A DNA stretch of 64,000 nt, taken from assembly GCA_004195025.1 (NCBI GenBank), contig SGBB01000008.1, positions 1-64,000 of the forward strand, given 5' to 3'. A program made the translations under genes and the position numbers. The notes under the pieces are model-generated. The model ran no database searches, had not been told where the DNA came from, and saw only the letters and a program-made list of their open reading frames with translations. Origin of the DNA: Candidatus Acidulidesulfobacter diazotrophicus. GTDB taxonomy: Bacteria; SZUA-79; Acidulodesulfobacterales; Acidulodesulfobacteraceae. Shown piece by piece: positions 1 to 8,191 of the stretch (positions within the stretch are counted from its first letter, which is position 1; each line of letters opens with the position of its first letter).

Positions 1-428
1 ATAAGCTCATGCCTTAATTTAAGACATGCATCTAATTCGTAAAACCAGTGCCCGCCTTCTCTTAATCCTGGAATTACTTCAGGCGCAGGCCTTGAACCAG
101 TAGCAATAACTAATATGTCATAATTTAAAACTACACCGTTTTTTAAATGAACTTCATTTTTGTCTTTATCAATTTTAACGGCAGGATGAAGATGCAGTTC
201 TACCATGGGATCAAGAAGATCTCGTTCATTTCTTGTAAGTTCCTCCTGATTTTTTAATCCTAAAAGCATATAAAGCAAACCCGGCTGATAAAAATGAATA
301 GGACTGTCTGAAACAATTTCAATAACAACTTCACCTTTTTTTAATTCATTTCTCATCTTTTTAGCAAGAAGATTTGCTATGATAGTTCCGCCTACTCCTC
401 CTCCTACTACTACAACTCTTTTTGACAT
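1..428 (-). CDS. Sulfide:quinone oxidoreductase-like flavoprotein (partial, C-terminus outside window)
   Basis: The minus-strand reading frame is open from an ATG at 428 to the window edge and gives the first 142 residues. It begins with an FAD-binding dinucleotide fold (VVVVGGGVGG, residues 5-14), then HFYQPGLLYMLLG near residue 45, which is characteristic of SQR/flavocytochrome-c sulfide dehydrogenase relatives, and the ATG-type FAD segment VIATGSRP near residue 107. One cysteine (C134) lies where family members usually read G-A-x-K-L. A strong AGGAGG site lies upstream of the ATG. The downstream redox cysteines and C-terminus are not visible, so true SQR cannot be separated from related disulfide oxidoreductases. 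It is followed upstream in the same orientation by TusA and a DsrE2-like gene, which supports a sulfur role: sulfide to polysulfide at the membrane with electrons to quinone. Confidence 0.72.
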   Translation of the reverse strand, partial: MSKRVVVVGGGVGGTIIANLLAKKMRNELKKGEVVIEIVSDSPIHFYQPGLLYMLLGLKNQEELTRNERDLLDPMVELHLHPAVKIDKDKNEVHLKNGVVLNYDILVIATGSRPAPEVIPGLREGGHWFYELDACLKLRHEL

Positions 429-550
429 AACGACCTCCTTTACGTTCACAATTTTAGTTATTTATTAAATTTACATTACAAATTATTTACGGCTGCATTA
501 AATATTTTAAATATTGCAGCATAATATTGCTCAAAACGCTTTAATATTTT

Positions 551-811
551 TTACATATCTTTTACTTTTTTGGCAAAAATTCTCCAATAATTATTTTCCT
601 CTAATACGCCCAAAAACTCCTGATTAACTTTTTTTAGCCATTCAGGAACGTCTTTAGCGCTTCCTGCATCTCCTGATATAACTTCTATAATCGAACCTAC
701 AGGCTGCTGCCGCATTTCTTTTATTAGTTCCATTAACGGTCCAGGACAGTATGTCCCTCTAGCATCCACAACAACGGTTGCCTTTATGTTTTTTAAATCT
801 AAGTCTGCCAT
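551..811 (-). CDS. tusA: TusA family sulfur carrier protein
   Basis: An 86-residue protein, the usual TusA length, with the signature CPGP at residues 22-25 in the context ARGTYCPGPL. C22 is the persulfide-carrying cysteine. TusA passes sulfane sulfur between rhodanese/DsrE2-type donors and DsrE or other acceptors in the cytoplasm. The start at 811 is supported by an AGGAGG ribosome site just upstream. It sits between an SQR-like gene and a DsrE2-like gene, a common sulfur-oxidation/trafficking neighbourhood, and the dsrEFH genes with which it could work are about 12 kb away. The family call is secure. The direction of sulfur flow cannot be read from sequence. Confidence 0.9.
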   Translation of the reverse strand: MADLDLKNIKATVVVDARGTYCPGPLMELIKEMRQQPVGSIIEVISGDAGSAKDVPEWLKKVNQEFLGVLEENNYWRIFAKKVKDM

Positions 812-1001
812 TTAAAAAACCTCCTCAGGTTTTATATTGAATATTTTATATATATATTTAAGTTTTATATTTAAAAAAATAAAATTACTAATAATCATAA
901 GTCTTGGAAGATTAACAATTTTAAAACCAGAATTTTATACCAAAATTTTATATTGAAAATGCTATAAAAAATGTTAGGATTTCATGTTTTATTAATATAA
1001 A

Positions 1002-1400
1002 TTAAAAAGTAATTGTTTGAGCTCCTTCCATAATGCTGAGAAATGCTGCGAGTCCAAGATGATCGTCTACAATATCTAAAAGGTCTTCTTTTTTTAAATC
1101 CAGCAAATCCATTACCATAGAGCAGGCATAAATTTTTAATCCGCCGAACATTTTTGCCTGATCTAACATATCGTAAAACATTTGCGCTTTTTTTTCTTTT
1201 AATTTTTCAAATATTTTGCCGCCCGTAAATTTATTTTCTTTTACATTTACTTTTAAAAAATTATAAATAGCATTCATAGTAATAAATATTGAAACTTCTA
1301 TCTCTGAAACAGCTGCTACCGACGCAATCATAGCTGCAATATGTGCTTTTTCATAATCTCCTGATTCAAGTATAATTGCTAATTTCTTAAATTCACTCAT
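1002..1400 (-). CDS. DsrE2-like sulfurtransferase (DsrE/F/H superfamily)
   Basis: A 132-residue single-cysteine protein. The cysteine (C93) is in the motif IYACSMVMDLL, matching the ACxMxMD active-site segment of DsrE2-type proteins, which mobilise sulfane sulfur together with TusA and rhodanese. The N-terminal LAIILESGDYEKAHIA strand-turn-helix is the usual Rossmann-like DsrE start. It lacks an obvious membrane segment. An AAGGAG site precedes the ATG. Adjacent to tusA with about 190 bases between them. Several DsrE subfamilies look alike at this resolution, so 'DsrE2-like' is the safest label. Confidence 0.78.
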   Translation of the reverse strand: MSEFKKLAIILESGDYEKAHIAAMIASVAAVSEIEVSIFITMNAIYNFLKVNVKENKFTGGKIFEKLKEKKAQMFYDMLDQAKMFGGLKIYACSMVMDLLDLKKEDLLDIVDDHLGLAAFLSIMEGAQTITF

Positions 1401-1473
1401 AAATAATCTCCTTGATAGTTATTATAAATAAAATTATTAAGTCTGAAAAAGAAATAGAATATTAATTATTTTT

Positions 1474-2469
1474 TTAATCAATATTAATCTTGACAAGTTT
1501 ACTTAATAGAATAGACGCGCTGAATATTATAATAAATAAAACAGCAATAATTCCGCCTATCAGTGAAAAAGACAAGTTATCAATTGATCTAAATAAACCT
1601 CCGTTAACTCCGAGCTGTATTGAAATAACCTGAATCCATTCTATCGTTCCGACAATAAAGGCTAAAAAAATTGATACGCTGGTCATGGTTATATTATATC
1701 TTAATTTTCTTATCGGATTAATAAGAGCCCAATTATACGCTAATGCCATCAGTACTCCATCCGTTGTATCAACTAATATCATAGTCGTTGAAAAAAGCAA
1801 GGGGAGTATCATGATATCTATTAACGGATGGCCTGCGGCTGCTAAAGTGCCGCCAAGTCCAAGTATTATAGCTTCGGTGCCCGTGTCAAAACCTAAACCG
1901 AATAAAAGACCCACAAAATACATTTGATATGTATTTTTTATTATATTAAACAATTTTCTAAAATACCTGTTCATAAACCCTCTTTTAGAGAGCTCTTCTT
2001 CAAATTTATCATTGTAATCTTTATAATTTTTAGCAAGTTTTATAATGCTTAAAAGGATTATCAGGTTCATGAATCCTAACAAATACAAAAAACTGGCCGA
2101 AAACCCCGTGCTTAAAACGGCTAATGTATTGGTATAATACAACGGCAGAATTTTATCTATTTCTTTTCCCGTTAGCGCTATCAAAAAAACCATTACTATT
2201 ACTGACGTAGAATGTCCTAAAGAAAAGAAAAATCCCGTTGTTACCGGTTTTTTACCTTCGTTCATTAATTTACGGGTGGCATTATCAATTGCGGACATGT
2301 GATCTGCGTCAAGACCATGCTTTGCGCCAAGAATGATAGCCAGAATCCCTAAACTCATAAACATTGGATTGGCGCTAAGCCTTAAAAATAAAATGGTTAC
2401 CGAAAGGATAAATAAGAATAAAATGAAAGAATAAAGAAAAATTATTCTAAATTTGACATCTTTTGGCAT
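1474..2469 (-). CDS. NiCoT family nickel/cobalt permease
   Basis: A 331-residue polytopic membrane protein with about eight hydrophobic segments. The family signature H-x4-D-H is present as HGLDADH at residues 51-57 in the second membrane segment, followed by AIDNATRK, and the second signature SLGHSTSV and the GFDTGTEA motif are also present. These are hallmarks of the HoxN/NixA/NiCoT uptake permeases. A GGGAGGG ribosome site precedes the ATG. A urease operon, which needs nickel, lies at the other end of the window; no hydrogenase is visible. Nickel as the physiological substrate is therefore inference, and cobalt is possible. Confidence 0.88.
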   Translation of the reverse strand: MPKDVKFRIIFLYSFILFLFILSVTILFLRLSANPMFMSLGILAIILGAKHGLDADHMSAIDNATRKLMNEGKKPVTTGFFFSLGHSTSVIVMVFLIALTGKEIDKILPLYYTNTLAVLSTGFSASFLYLLGFMNLIILLSIIKLAKNYKDYNDKFEEELSKRGFMNRYFRKLFNIIKNTYQMYFVGLLFGLGFDTGTEAIILGLGGTLAAAGHPLIDIMILPLLFSTTMILVDTTDGVLMALAYNWALINPIRKLRYNITMTSVSIFLAFIVGTIEWIQVISIQLGVNGGLFRSIDNLSFSLIGGIIAVLFIIIFSASILLSKLVKINID

Positions 2470-2617
2470 TTAGTAAACCCTCCCCTATACTCATTTCTAT
2501 TGTTAGCTAAGCAAATATAATCGCTTCTGACAGGATATTGTTGCATTTTAAGCATTTATATGTATATCGGCATTGTTCTATCTTCATTAACAATTATTTA
2601 TTATCTATCTTTTAAAT

Positions 2618-2650
2618 ATATGGAATGGGCGTTATAAACCCATTCCATAT
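2618..2650 (-). terminator. Perfect 12-bp stem hairpin downstream of fmdB
   Basis: ATATGGAATGGG (2618-2629) and its exact complement (2639-2650) are separated by a 9-base loop. It lies downstream of the FmdB-like gene and upstream of the NiCoT gene on the minus strand. The flanks are AT-rich but there is no clean T-run, so it may be a weak terminator or a processing/stability hairpin, or possibly an operator upstream of the nickel permease. Confidence 0.45.
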
Positions 2651-2760
2651 AAAATTAAAAGTTACTTTGTTACCATTGCTCATTGAACTATTTCGAAAAA
2701 TGAACAACTACTATAATTCTTCAAATCGTTGCTACAACCATAGCCACGCTATGATATTTA

Positions 2761-2976
2761 CTAGTGCTCGTGTTTTTCCTGTCTAAGTTTCGGCTGCAAT
2801 GAACGCATTGCAAGTTCACGGCCGCGCGCCATATAGCCATGCACCGCAGGCGGAGATGAAAATAATTTATTAACCGTACCTCCGCACGCGGGACATTTCG
2901 GACTACATGCATTAATAGGATGTACTGCTTCAAACTGCATATTACATCGAATACATTTATAGTCATAAATCGGCAT
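2761..2976 (-). CDS. FmdB-like zinc-ribbon protein
   Basis: A 71-residue protein beginning MPIYDYKC, the standard opening of the FmdB family, with CxxC pairs C8/C11 and C28/C31 that should bind zinc, plus an additional C24. The tail ends in a short charged EKHEH stretch. FmdB proteins are small putative regulators often found beside amidase, formamidase or dehydrogenase genes; no biochemical role is firmly known. It lies 115 bases downstream of the carbonic-anhydrase-like gene on the same strand, so it may be co-expressed with it from the sigma-54 promoter. Confidence 0.8.
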   Translation of the reverse strand: MPIYDYKCIRCNMQFEAVHPINACSPKCPACGGTVNKLFSSPPAVHGYMARGRELAMRSLQPKLRQEKHEH

Positions 2977-3091
2977 CTAAAACCACCTTTAATTTAATTG
3001 TCTTGCCTAGTTTTTTTTGAATATCGCAAAATGTTTGTCATATGGCAATTACATTTGACGTCAATCAATGAATTACAAGTTTTAGAAAAAT

Positions 3092-3754
3092 CTATTTCCA
3101 TCTCGGCGGCTGATTAGACTTGACGCCAAACGGAGCCGAGGTGACATCCGGTATCAAAGTGCGTTTTTCAGCTCCTACTCCTACTATCGGTGCTCTCAGA
3201 CGGCGCGTTTCAACTTCCCATATCCAGCCGCTGATTGTAATATCTTTAGGTATAAGCGGATGGTTCTTAAAAGTTTCTACTGTCTTAATACATGCTTCAT
3301 CTACATCATCCATCATTCCGATCCACTTGGCAAAAGCCCCTTTTTCTAGCTTTAACTCAGGTAGTGTCGGATCTAATGCAATATTGTCCGTATCAATACC
3401 TTTGTCGCGGAAATATTTCTCTAAATCATGCGCATTTGCAGATAACATCCCGCATTGGGTATGTTCTAAAATGACTATTTCTTTAGTACCGAAAAAATTA
3501 CACGTCAGCATAGCCGAGCGTATTGCATCGTCTGTTGCAATACCCCCTGCATTCCTGAAGCAATGCGCATCGCCTCCTCCTGCAGGCGAGTCTACATGAA
3601 TTCCAAGCGCTTCATCCACTGGCAAGCGTTCGTCCATACAGGCAAGTACCCATAAACTGCAGTTGTTGTGTCCTTCAGGTCCATGCTGACGGCGTTTTGC
3701 CCAGTAATCGTACTCGCTAACTCGTTTGTCCAATCCCTGTTTAAGTGTTGCCAT
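3092..3754 (-). CDS. Beta-carbonic-anhydrase family hydrolase (carbonic anhydrase, or COS/CS2 hydrolase)
   Basis: A 220-residue protein with the full beta-carbonic anhydrase active site: zinc ligands C39, H98 and C101 (ACMDERL and EHTQCGM), and the D41/R43 dyad. The RNAGG motif lies near residue 67. Family members hydrate CO2, but a clade with the same residues hydrolyses carbonyl sulfide or carbon disulfide to CO2 and sulfide; which applies cannot be decided from motifs. The C-terminal half contains an unusual W-I-W-E-V-E-T-R-R-L-R-A-P segment. AAGGAGG precedes the ATG. A well-formed sigma-54 promoter lies about 90 bases upstream and a sigma-54-type activator is transcribed divergently, so expression is probably induced on demand, unlike a housekeeping carbonic anhydrase. 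Confidence 0.8.
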   Translation of the reverse strand: MATLKQGLDKRVSEYDYWAKRRQHGPEGHNNCSLWVLACMDERLPVDEALGIHVDSPAGGGDAHCFRNAGGIATDDAIRSAMLTCNFFGTKEIVILEHTQCGMLSANAHDLEKYFRDKGIDTDNIALDPTLPELKLEKGAFAKWIGMMDDVDEACIKTVETFKNHPLIPKDITISGWIWEVETRRLRAPIVGVGAEKRTLIPDVTSAPFGVKSNQPPRWK

Positions 3755-3842
3755 TTTAAACCTCCTTAGTTTTTAGATAATTAATAATTAATAAACTTAG
3801 AGAAATTTAAATATCTCTCTTAATCTTTATTATTTTATGTAT

Positions 3843-3859
3843 TTGCAAATCTCATGCCA
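3843..3859 (-). promoter_or_regulatory. Sigma-54 (-24/-12) promoter of the carbonic-anhydrase-like gene
   Basis: Minus strand reads TGGCATGAGATTTGCAA. The GG and GC doublets are separated by exactly 10 bases, matching TGGCAyr-N4-TTGCW with one deviation (T for C). Predicted transcription would start near 3833, leaving about 80 bases of leader. The divergent neighbour is a sigma-54-type activator. Confidence 0.72.
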
Positions 3860-3971
3860 AAATATTTATTCCTTAAAACAATATATTAAGCGCAGGAAAG
3901 AATAATATAAATGAATATACAATTCTCACTATATGCCGATAAATGTTTGATTATTGAGATAAAATGACGGT

Positions 3972-4003
3972 CTTATGTTATTTGCACTTAATGTTCACAT
4001 AAG
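3972..4003. promoter_or_regulatory. Inverted repeat, candidate upstream activator site
   Basis: CTTATGT (3972-3978) and its complement ACATAAG (3997-4003) lie 18 bases apart, about 115 bases upstream of the -24 element and 160 bases before the activator gene. Position and symmetry suit an enhancer site for the activator. Only one such pair is evident, and a 7-bp arm can arise by chance in this AT-rich DNA. Confidence 0.35.
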
Positions 4004-4161
4004 AATTATAATTTCATATTTTATTTAACAATTCAGTAAATTTGATAAATTGCGAACTTTATATCCGAAAATTTTAGGAAAATTATTTTTAAAAATGATA
4101 AAATAAAATATGATATACTATAACAATACTAAAAAGTAGCTTTTCGTAGGAAAAGTATTTT

Positions 4162-5733
4162 ATGCCCGAGAAAATATTCGCCAATTTGAATCCGTTGTCT
4201 TTTTTGCAAACCTTTATCGGCTTAAGTCTATCCCTGCCGGAAAATAATAAACTTGATACCACGGTAGATAAGATAGAGCGATTAGGTCTCAGCGCCGCAT
4301 GCTGTTTCGAAACTGCATACAGACAAGAGTTTAATTTAACAGGCGCCATTAATCACGATAAATGCATAGAAATGCTAATTGAAATTAAAAATAAGATTGG
4401 CGGCAACTTTTCCAGAACGTCAAGCCTGCCCAAAACGGTCCATCTTATCAATACCCGTTGTCCTTTCGGAGATGCGGTTAAACAGTCCCCTGAACTATGC
4501 AAAATGACCTCAAGCGTGTTGGGAGGGATAATAGCCCGAAATTTTGGCTATGCAAAAGTCGTCCTAAAGAAGAGAATAGCGGTAGGGGATTTAAACTGCG
4601 ATATACAAATCTTTGCAAACCCTTCGGACGGCGTAGATTATGACGGCGACGAATACCACTGGGAAATTGACAACGACGGCCATATTAAACATTCTCTTAA
4701 AAGTGAAAACAAAATAGCGGAAAACGGCTGGTGTATTTTAGATAATATGGAGGAAAAGAGGCCAATTCCTGATATAATTGCAATCTCGCAGGTAATGAAA
4801 GACATTTTGAAAATGGCAAAAAGGGTTGCAAATAGCTCAACTTCGGTTTTAATTACCGGCGAAACCGGCGCCGGTAAAGAGATTATAGCAAAAGTAATAC
4901 ATGCGCTAAGTCAGCGCTGGAAGAGACCGTTTATAGGGATAAATTGCGGGGCGATACCGGAAAATTTGGTGGAAAGCGCTCTGTTTGGCCACGAAAAGGG
5001 GTCATTTACCGATGCGTATCAGATACATCACGGATACTTCGAACGTGCGGAAGGCGGCACATTATTTCTTGATGAAATAGATTCGTTGTCTTTATCTACA
5101 CAGGTAAAGTTATTAAGAGTACTTCAGGAAAAAGAGTTCGAAAGGGTCGGCGGAAAACAATCTATATCATGTGATGTACGTATAATATCGGCTACAAATG
5201 CAAATCTCGAAAATTTGATATCTATTGATAGGTTTAGGCGGGATATTTATTACAGAATTAACGTAATCAGCCTGCATATACCTCCTCTGCGTCAGAGACC
5301 GGAAGATATTTTGCCTCTATCAAAACATATTCTTGGCAATCTTGGGATAAAATATGATATGAAGCCCATTCTCTCTTCTGAGGCAATTAATCAATTATAT
5401 ACTTATAATTGGCCCGGAAATGTCAGGGAGCTGGAAAATATATTAGAACGGTCGTTATTCTTATCTAATAATGGTGAAATCCTTGAAATTGCCATTCCAC
5501 TCGGTGCGGCTAAAGACAAATCTATCACAAGCGACTATACGAATATAAAATTGCAATCGATAAGAAAGCAAGCTATTAATGCAGCCGAACTACCCGTGCT
5601 TGAAAAAATTTTAACAGAATCTAACGGCAATGTTTCCAAAGTTGCAAAATATCTTGGCATCAGCACAAGAGCAATTTATAAAAAATTAAATACATTAAAA
5701 ATTAATCCCGCAACTTTCAGACATAAAAATTAA
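4162..5733 (+). CDS. Sigma-54-type transcriptional activator with N-terminal cysteine-bearing sensor domain
   Basis: 523 residues in three parts. Residues 1-165 form a sensor resembling the V4R/MetOD1 type of domain, with cysteines C100, C113 and C146 in LINTRCPFGD, ELCKMT and DLNCDI, which could bind a metal or ligand. Residues about 205-440 are the AAA+ domain: Walker A GETGAGKE (233-240), Walker B GGTLFLDE (298-305), and RFRRDIYYR arginine region. The GAFTGA loop reads GSFTDA (280-285), which departs from consensus at two positions. The C-terminus holds a Fis-type HTH (NVSKVAKYLGISTRAIYKKL). It is divergent from the carbonic-anhydrase-like gene, whose promoter is sigma-54 type, so it is the likely regulator. 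Sensor family name is tentative. Confidence 0.85.
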   Translation: MPEKIFANLNPLSFLQTFIGLSLSLPENNKLDTTVDKIERLGLSAACCFETAYRQEFNLTGAINHDKCIEMLIEIKNKIGGNFSRTSSLPKTVHLINTRCPFGDAVKQSPELCKMTSSVLGGIIARNFGYAKVVLKKRIAVGDLNCDIQIFANPSDGVDYDGDEYHWEIDNDGHIKHSLKSENKIAENGWCILDNMEEKRPIPDIIAISQVMKDILKMAKRVANSSTSVLITGETGAGKEIIAKVIHALSQRWKRPFIGINCGAIPENLVESALFGHEKGSFTDAYQIHHGYFERAEGGTLFLDEIDSLSLSTQVKLLRVLQEKEFERVGGKQSISCDVRIISATNANLENLISIDRFRRDIYYRINVISLHIPPLRQRPEDILPLSKHILGNLGIKYDMKPILSSEAINQLYTYNWPGNVRELENILERSLFLSNNGEILEIAIPLGAAKDKSITSDYTNIKLQSIRKQAINAAELPVLEKILTESNGNVSKVAKYLGISTRAIYKKLNTLKINPATFRHKN

Positions 5734-5846
5734 TAAAATTTTTTATGAAAATATATGTTAGTAAGGGGAACAGGGCTTGAAAAACTATAAAAAAGTCTGG
5801 CGAACTTGCAACCGGTTTGAAAAGTTATTGAAATTAAATAATAAAG

Positions 5847-6401
5847 TTAATCGCTTTCAATGATTTTTTTAAAGGATTTATAAAGAAGATAATTATAAAG
5901 AAGATAATTTATAGATATAATTATTAAAAAAATTAAGAATGAATAAAAAGACAATATAACTAATATTTTATTTTTTCCTATAATTCCGGTCGTCTGTACG
6001 ATATTTATCAAAATTGAAAAAATAAGAAAATACGAACTGTTTAATATAAAAAGATTAAATGTTAAAACGTTTCTTATGGAAGATTTTTTATTGTTTCTGT
6101 TTCTGTTCATTTCATCATCAAAGTCTTTAATATCTTTTTTTAAGTCCGTTGTGCAGTTTTTATTTGAACACTTATTATTAATATAATAAAATTCGCTGGT
6201 ATAAAGGGAATGCGAAGATGTATTAATAACAAGCAGAATCATCAACATTATCCCTTTAAGCCCGACAATGGCTTCGTCGTTTATAGCGGGTAAGTTAAAT
6301 ATAACGGCGCAGATTAAAAAAATTGCTCCCACAAAAAGTATGAACCCCTGGACAAATAATATCCATTTATTTGTATATAGCTGCATTTTGCTTTTTCTCA
6401 A
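5847..6401 (-). CDS. Four-segment integral membrane protein of unknown function
   Basis: 184 residues. Hydrophobic segments are visible at about 13-36, 48-62, 113-135 and 146-168, arranged as two hairpins joined by a hydrophilic, lysine/asparagine-rich loop (about residues 75-108) that contains two cysteines (CSNKNC). I do not recognise the family. It is convergent with the sigma-54 activator and upstream of nothing obviously related. The low-complexity loop and AT-rich coding suggest a fast-evolving protein. An alternative start at the Met six codons in is possible. Confidence 0.55.
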   Translation of the reverse strand: MRKSKMQLYTNKWILFVQGFILFVGAIFLICAVIFNLPAINDEAIVGLKGIMLMILLVINTSSHSLYTSEFYYINNKCSNKNCTTDLKKDIKDFDDEMNRNRNNKKSSIRNVLTFNLFILNSSYFLIFSILINIVQTTGIIGKNKILVILSFYSFLIFLIIISINYLLYNYLLYKSFKKIIESD

Positions 6402-6576
6402 ATTTTTCTCTAATCTTTTAAGCTGTAAATTAAGCTATAAATTTTATTTATCATATCATATTATATCATATCATATGGTTGTTAGGGTAGTTCTTGAACT
6501 TTTCAAGATTGTGGCAAGCATATAAAGATCTTTTTCGGTATACTTTCCCTAAATATTAATAGACATTATTTTAATT

Positions 6577-7605
6577 TTAACATTTTTTTGCTCTTTTAAT
6601 CATTTTTTCTATTTCGGGGTTTTCATTAATTACATTCAATTCGATATCAGGGTGATTTTGGGTAAATACCCTGAATATCTGGTCGGCAAAAGCCTGTCCT
6701 ATATAATCTACGTTTTTAAAATCAAATATAACTATTTTGAAAAGCTCTACCCGCGCAAGAACTCTTTTAGCTTGAGAACGGGAAATAAGTTTATCGTTTC
6801 CGTATTGGGCTAATTTTACCGGAACTACCGTTTTATTAAAACCATAATCGGTTTTTGACGTGAACTGGTCGAAAACGCTTTTAACAGTGCGCGCCTTATG
6901 ATTATTTAACTCCATCCACACGGCTGTGCCGGTAGAAAATTTATCGTTTTCCAGAATCCAATCTCTGTCGTCCCCAAACTTATGGCTGAAAAAAACACCT
7001 CCGGAGAGAATATCGAATGAATCAAACATGCGTGATGTAAAGAAAATACCTTCTCCCATATGGTTCTTGGGGTCCGTTGTAAGTTTCCCTTTATGTAATT
7101 CAAAAATGGCATGCCGCTCATCGAGAAGATTCAATTCCGTTTTAATTTTATTAAAAATGCCTACCCCGTTATCAATCAACAACATTTCCGTATTAACCGC
7201 ATTTTTTTTTATTACTGTTAAAATTTCGGAACCGCCGGAATGGTCTATCGCATTATTAAACATTTCCGTGAATCCATAGTGCCAGATATCTAAAACATTA
7301 TCCGGCAAAGAAGAAACGACCGGGCGGATAGTGTTAGTCCATACCAAATCCTCGGCAATATCAGGCGTTATTTGAAAACTTTCCCGCCATTCCGACAAAG
7401 CCGCAAGTTTATAAGCGCTGCCTTGCGTTTTTCCCGACTTTGTCAATACCTGTTCAGAACACAGTTTTTGCAGATATTTATTAACTCCCTGTCTGGTAAT
7501 TCCAAAATGTTCGGCGGTTATCTTACTGATGTCGTTCGGATGTTTTTCGACATGTTCAAGGATATAAAGTCTAATATCCTCTCCTTTCCTGCTTACCTTG
7601 GTCAT
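6577..7605 (-). CDS. HTH / histidine-kinase-like ATPase / STAS-like (DUF4325) regulator
   Basis: 342 residues. The N-terminus is a winged helix (residues 1-70; ITRQGVNKYLQKL recognition helix). The middle is a GHKL-type ATPase: N box HYGFTEMFNNAIDHSGG, G1 LLIDNGVGIF and G2-like MGEGIFFTSRMF. The C-terminal about 80 residues form a STAS-like domain of the DUF4325 type (VDYIGQAFADQIFRVF). There is no receiver or phospho-acceptor His dimerisation domain, so it is not a standard two-component kinase; anti-sigma-like or switch behaviour is likely. GGGAG precedes the ATG. Three copies of a TTGACAA-type site lie just upstream, suggesting autoregulation. Confidence 0.75.
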   Translation of the reverse strand: MTKVSRKGEDIRLYILEHVEKHPNDISKITAEHFGITRQGVNKYLQKLCSEQVLTKSGKTQGSAYKLAALSEWRESFQITPDIAEDLVWTNTIRPVVSSLPDNVLDIWHYGFTEMFNNAIDHSGGSEILTVIKKNAVNTEMLLIDNGVGIFNKIKTELNLLDERHAIFELHKGKLTTDPKNHMGEGIFFTSRMFDSFDILSGGVFFSHKFGDDRDWILENDKFSTGTAVWMELNNHKARTVKSVFDQFTSKTDYGFNKTVVPVKLAQYGNDKLISRSQAKRVLARVELFKIVIFDFKNVDYIGQAFADQIFRVFTQNHPDIELNVINENPEIEKMIKRAKKC

Positions 7606-8025
7606 TTAAACTCCCTTTGTTTATTTGTAACCATTAATCATTGAGATTGACAACTTATATATATACTATTGTCAACTAAAATGAATTAATTGTCAACTAA
7701 ATTTTAATAATATTAATAATACCCGCGATAAAAAATCTACATTGTGATAAATAGCGGATGATAAAATTATCCTATCGTTTTTCCGGAAGTGATTCTATAT
7801 TACGTGCCTTAGATCATGGGGATACATAAATCCTTTAGTCCTGCATTACGGCAGGCGGTCATAAAATCAGGCATTATTTAACTTTTAATTGTTAATTGTT
7901 TGGATAGTGGGCAGTGTGGTAAAAATTGCGTCATTATTTCCTATTTTTTACCTTATTTTACCATTTTTAAGGAGATTGAATAGATAGGATGTTGCTTAAA
8001 AGTACTTATTTATTGCTGTTATTAA
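7606..8025. other. 420-bp gap between the HTH/ATPase gene and tRNA-His
   Basis: Contains the operator-like repeats at 7646-7701 and a small hairpin CCTGC-attacg-GCAGG near 7847. Otherwise AT-rich with no credible protein gene. The short plus-strand frame that runs into the tRNA is an antisense artefact. Confidence 0.5.
7646..7701 (-). promoter_or_regulatory. Repeated TTGACAA operator/promoter sites upstream of the HTH/ATPase regulator
   Basis: On the plus strand the 13-mer ATTGTCAACTAAA occurs at 7668-7680 and exactly again at 7689-7701, 21 bp (two helical turns) apart. A third copy lies inverted, with TTGACAA at 7647-7653. Read on the minus strand this gives TAGTTGACAAT sites 40-95 bases before the regulator's start codon. 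They may be operators for the winged-helix protein; two also resemble -35 boxes. Confidence 0.55.
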
Positions 8026-8102
8026 TGGGGTGGATGACAGGGCTTGAACCTGCGACAACCGGAGTCACAATCCGGGACTCTACCAACTGAGTTACACCCA
8101 CC
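8026..8102 (-). tRNA. tRNA-His (anticodon GTG)
   Basis: 77 nt on the minus strand. Acceptor GTGGGTG pairs with CATCCAC, preceded by the tRNA-His-specific extra G at -1 opposite C73, and the 3' CCA is encoded. The anticodon stem CCGGA/TCCGG encloses TTGTGAC, giving anticodon GTG. D-loop AGTTGGTA and T-arm GCAGG-TTCAAGC-CCTGT are normal. Confidence 0.96.
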
Positions 8103-8191
8103 GTAAAATATTTCATATTTAATGCCTGTTAAAATAATTTTAATATTTATTAAAATATAAGTCAATCTTTTAAAAAAATACAACTAGTAGT

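Noticed and set aside
2721-2966. Second minus-strand frame over the FmdB-like gene
   Set aside because: Alternative frame of the same DNA; the FmdB frame has the conserved zinc ribbon.
3120-3599. Long plus-strand frame opposite the carbonic-anhydrase-like gene
   Set aside because: Antisense shadow: the minus-strand frame has all catalytic motifs and a ribosome site.
7989-8090. Plus-strand 33-codon frame reading through the tRNA-His region (LEPATTGVTIRD)
   Set aside because: It is the well-known artefact of translating the antisense strand of a tRNA gene; the tRNA itself explains the conservation.
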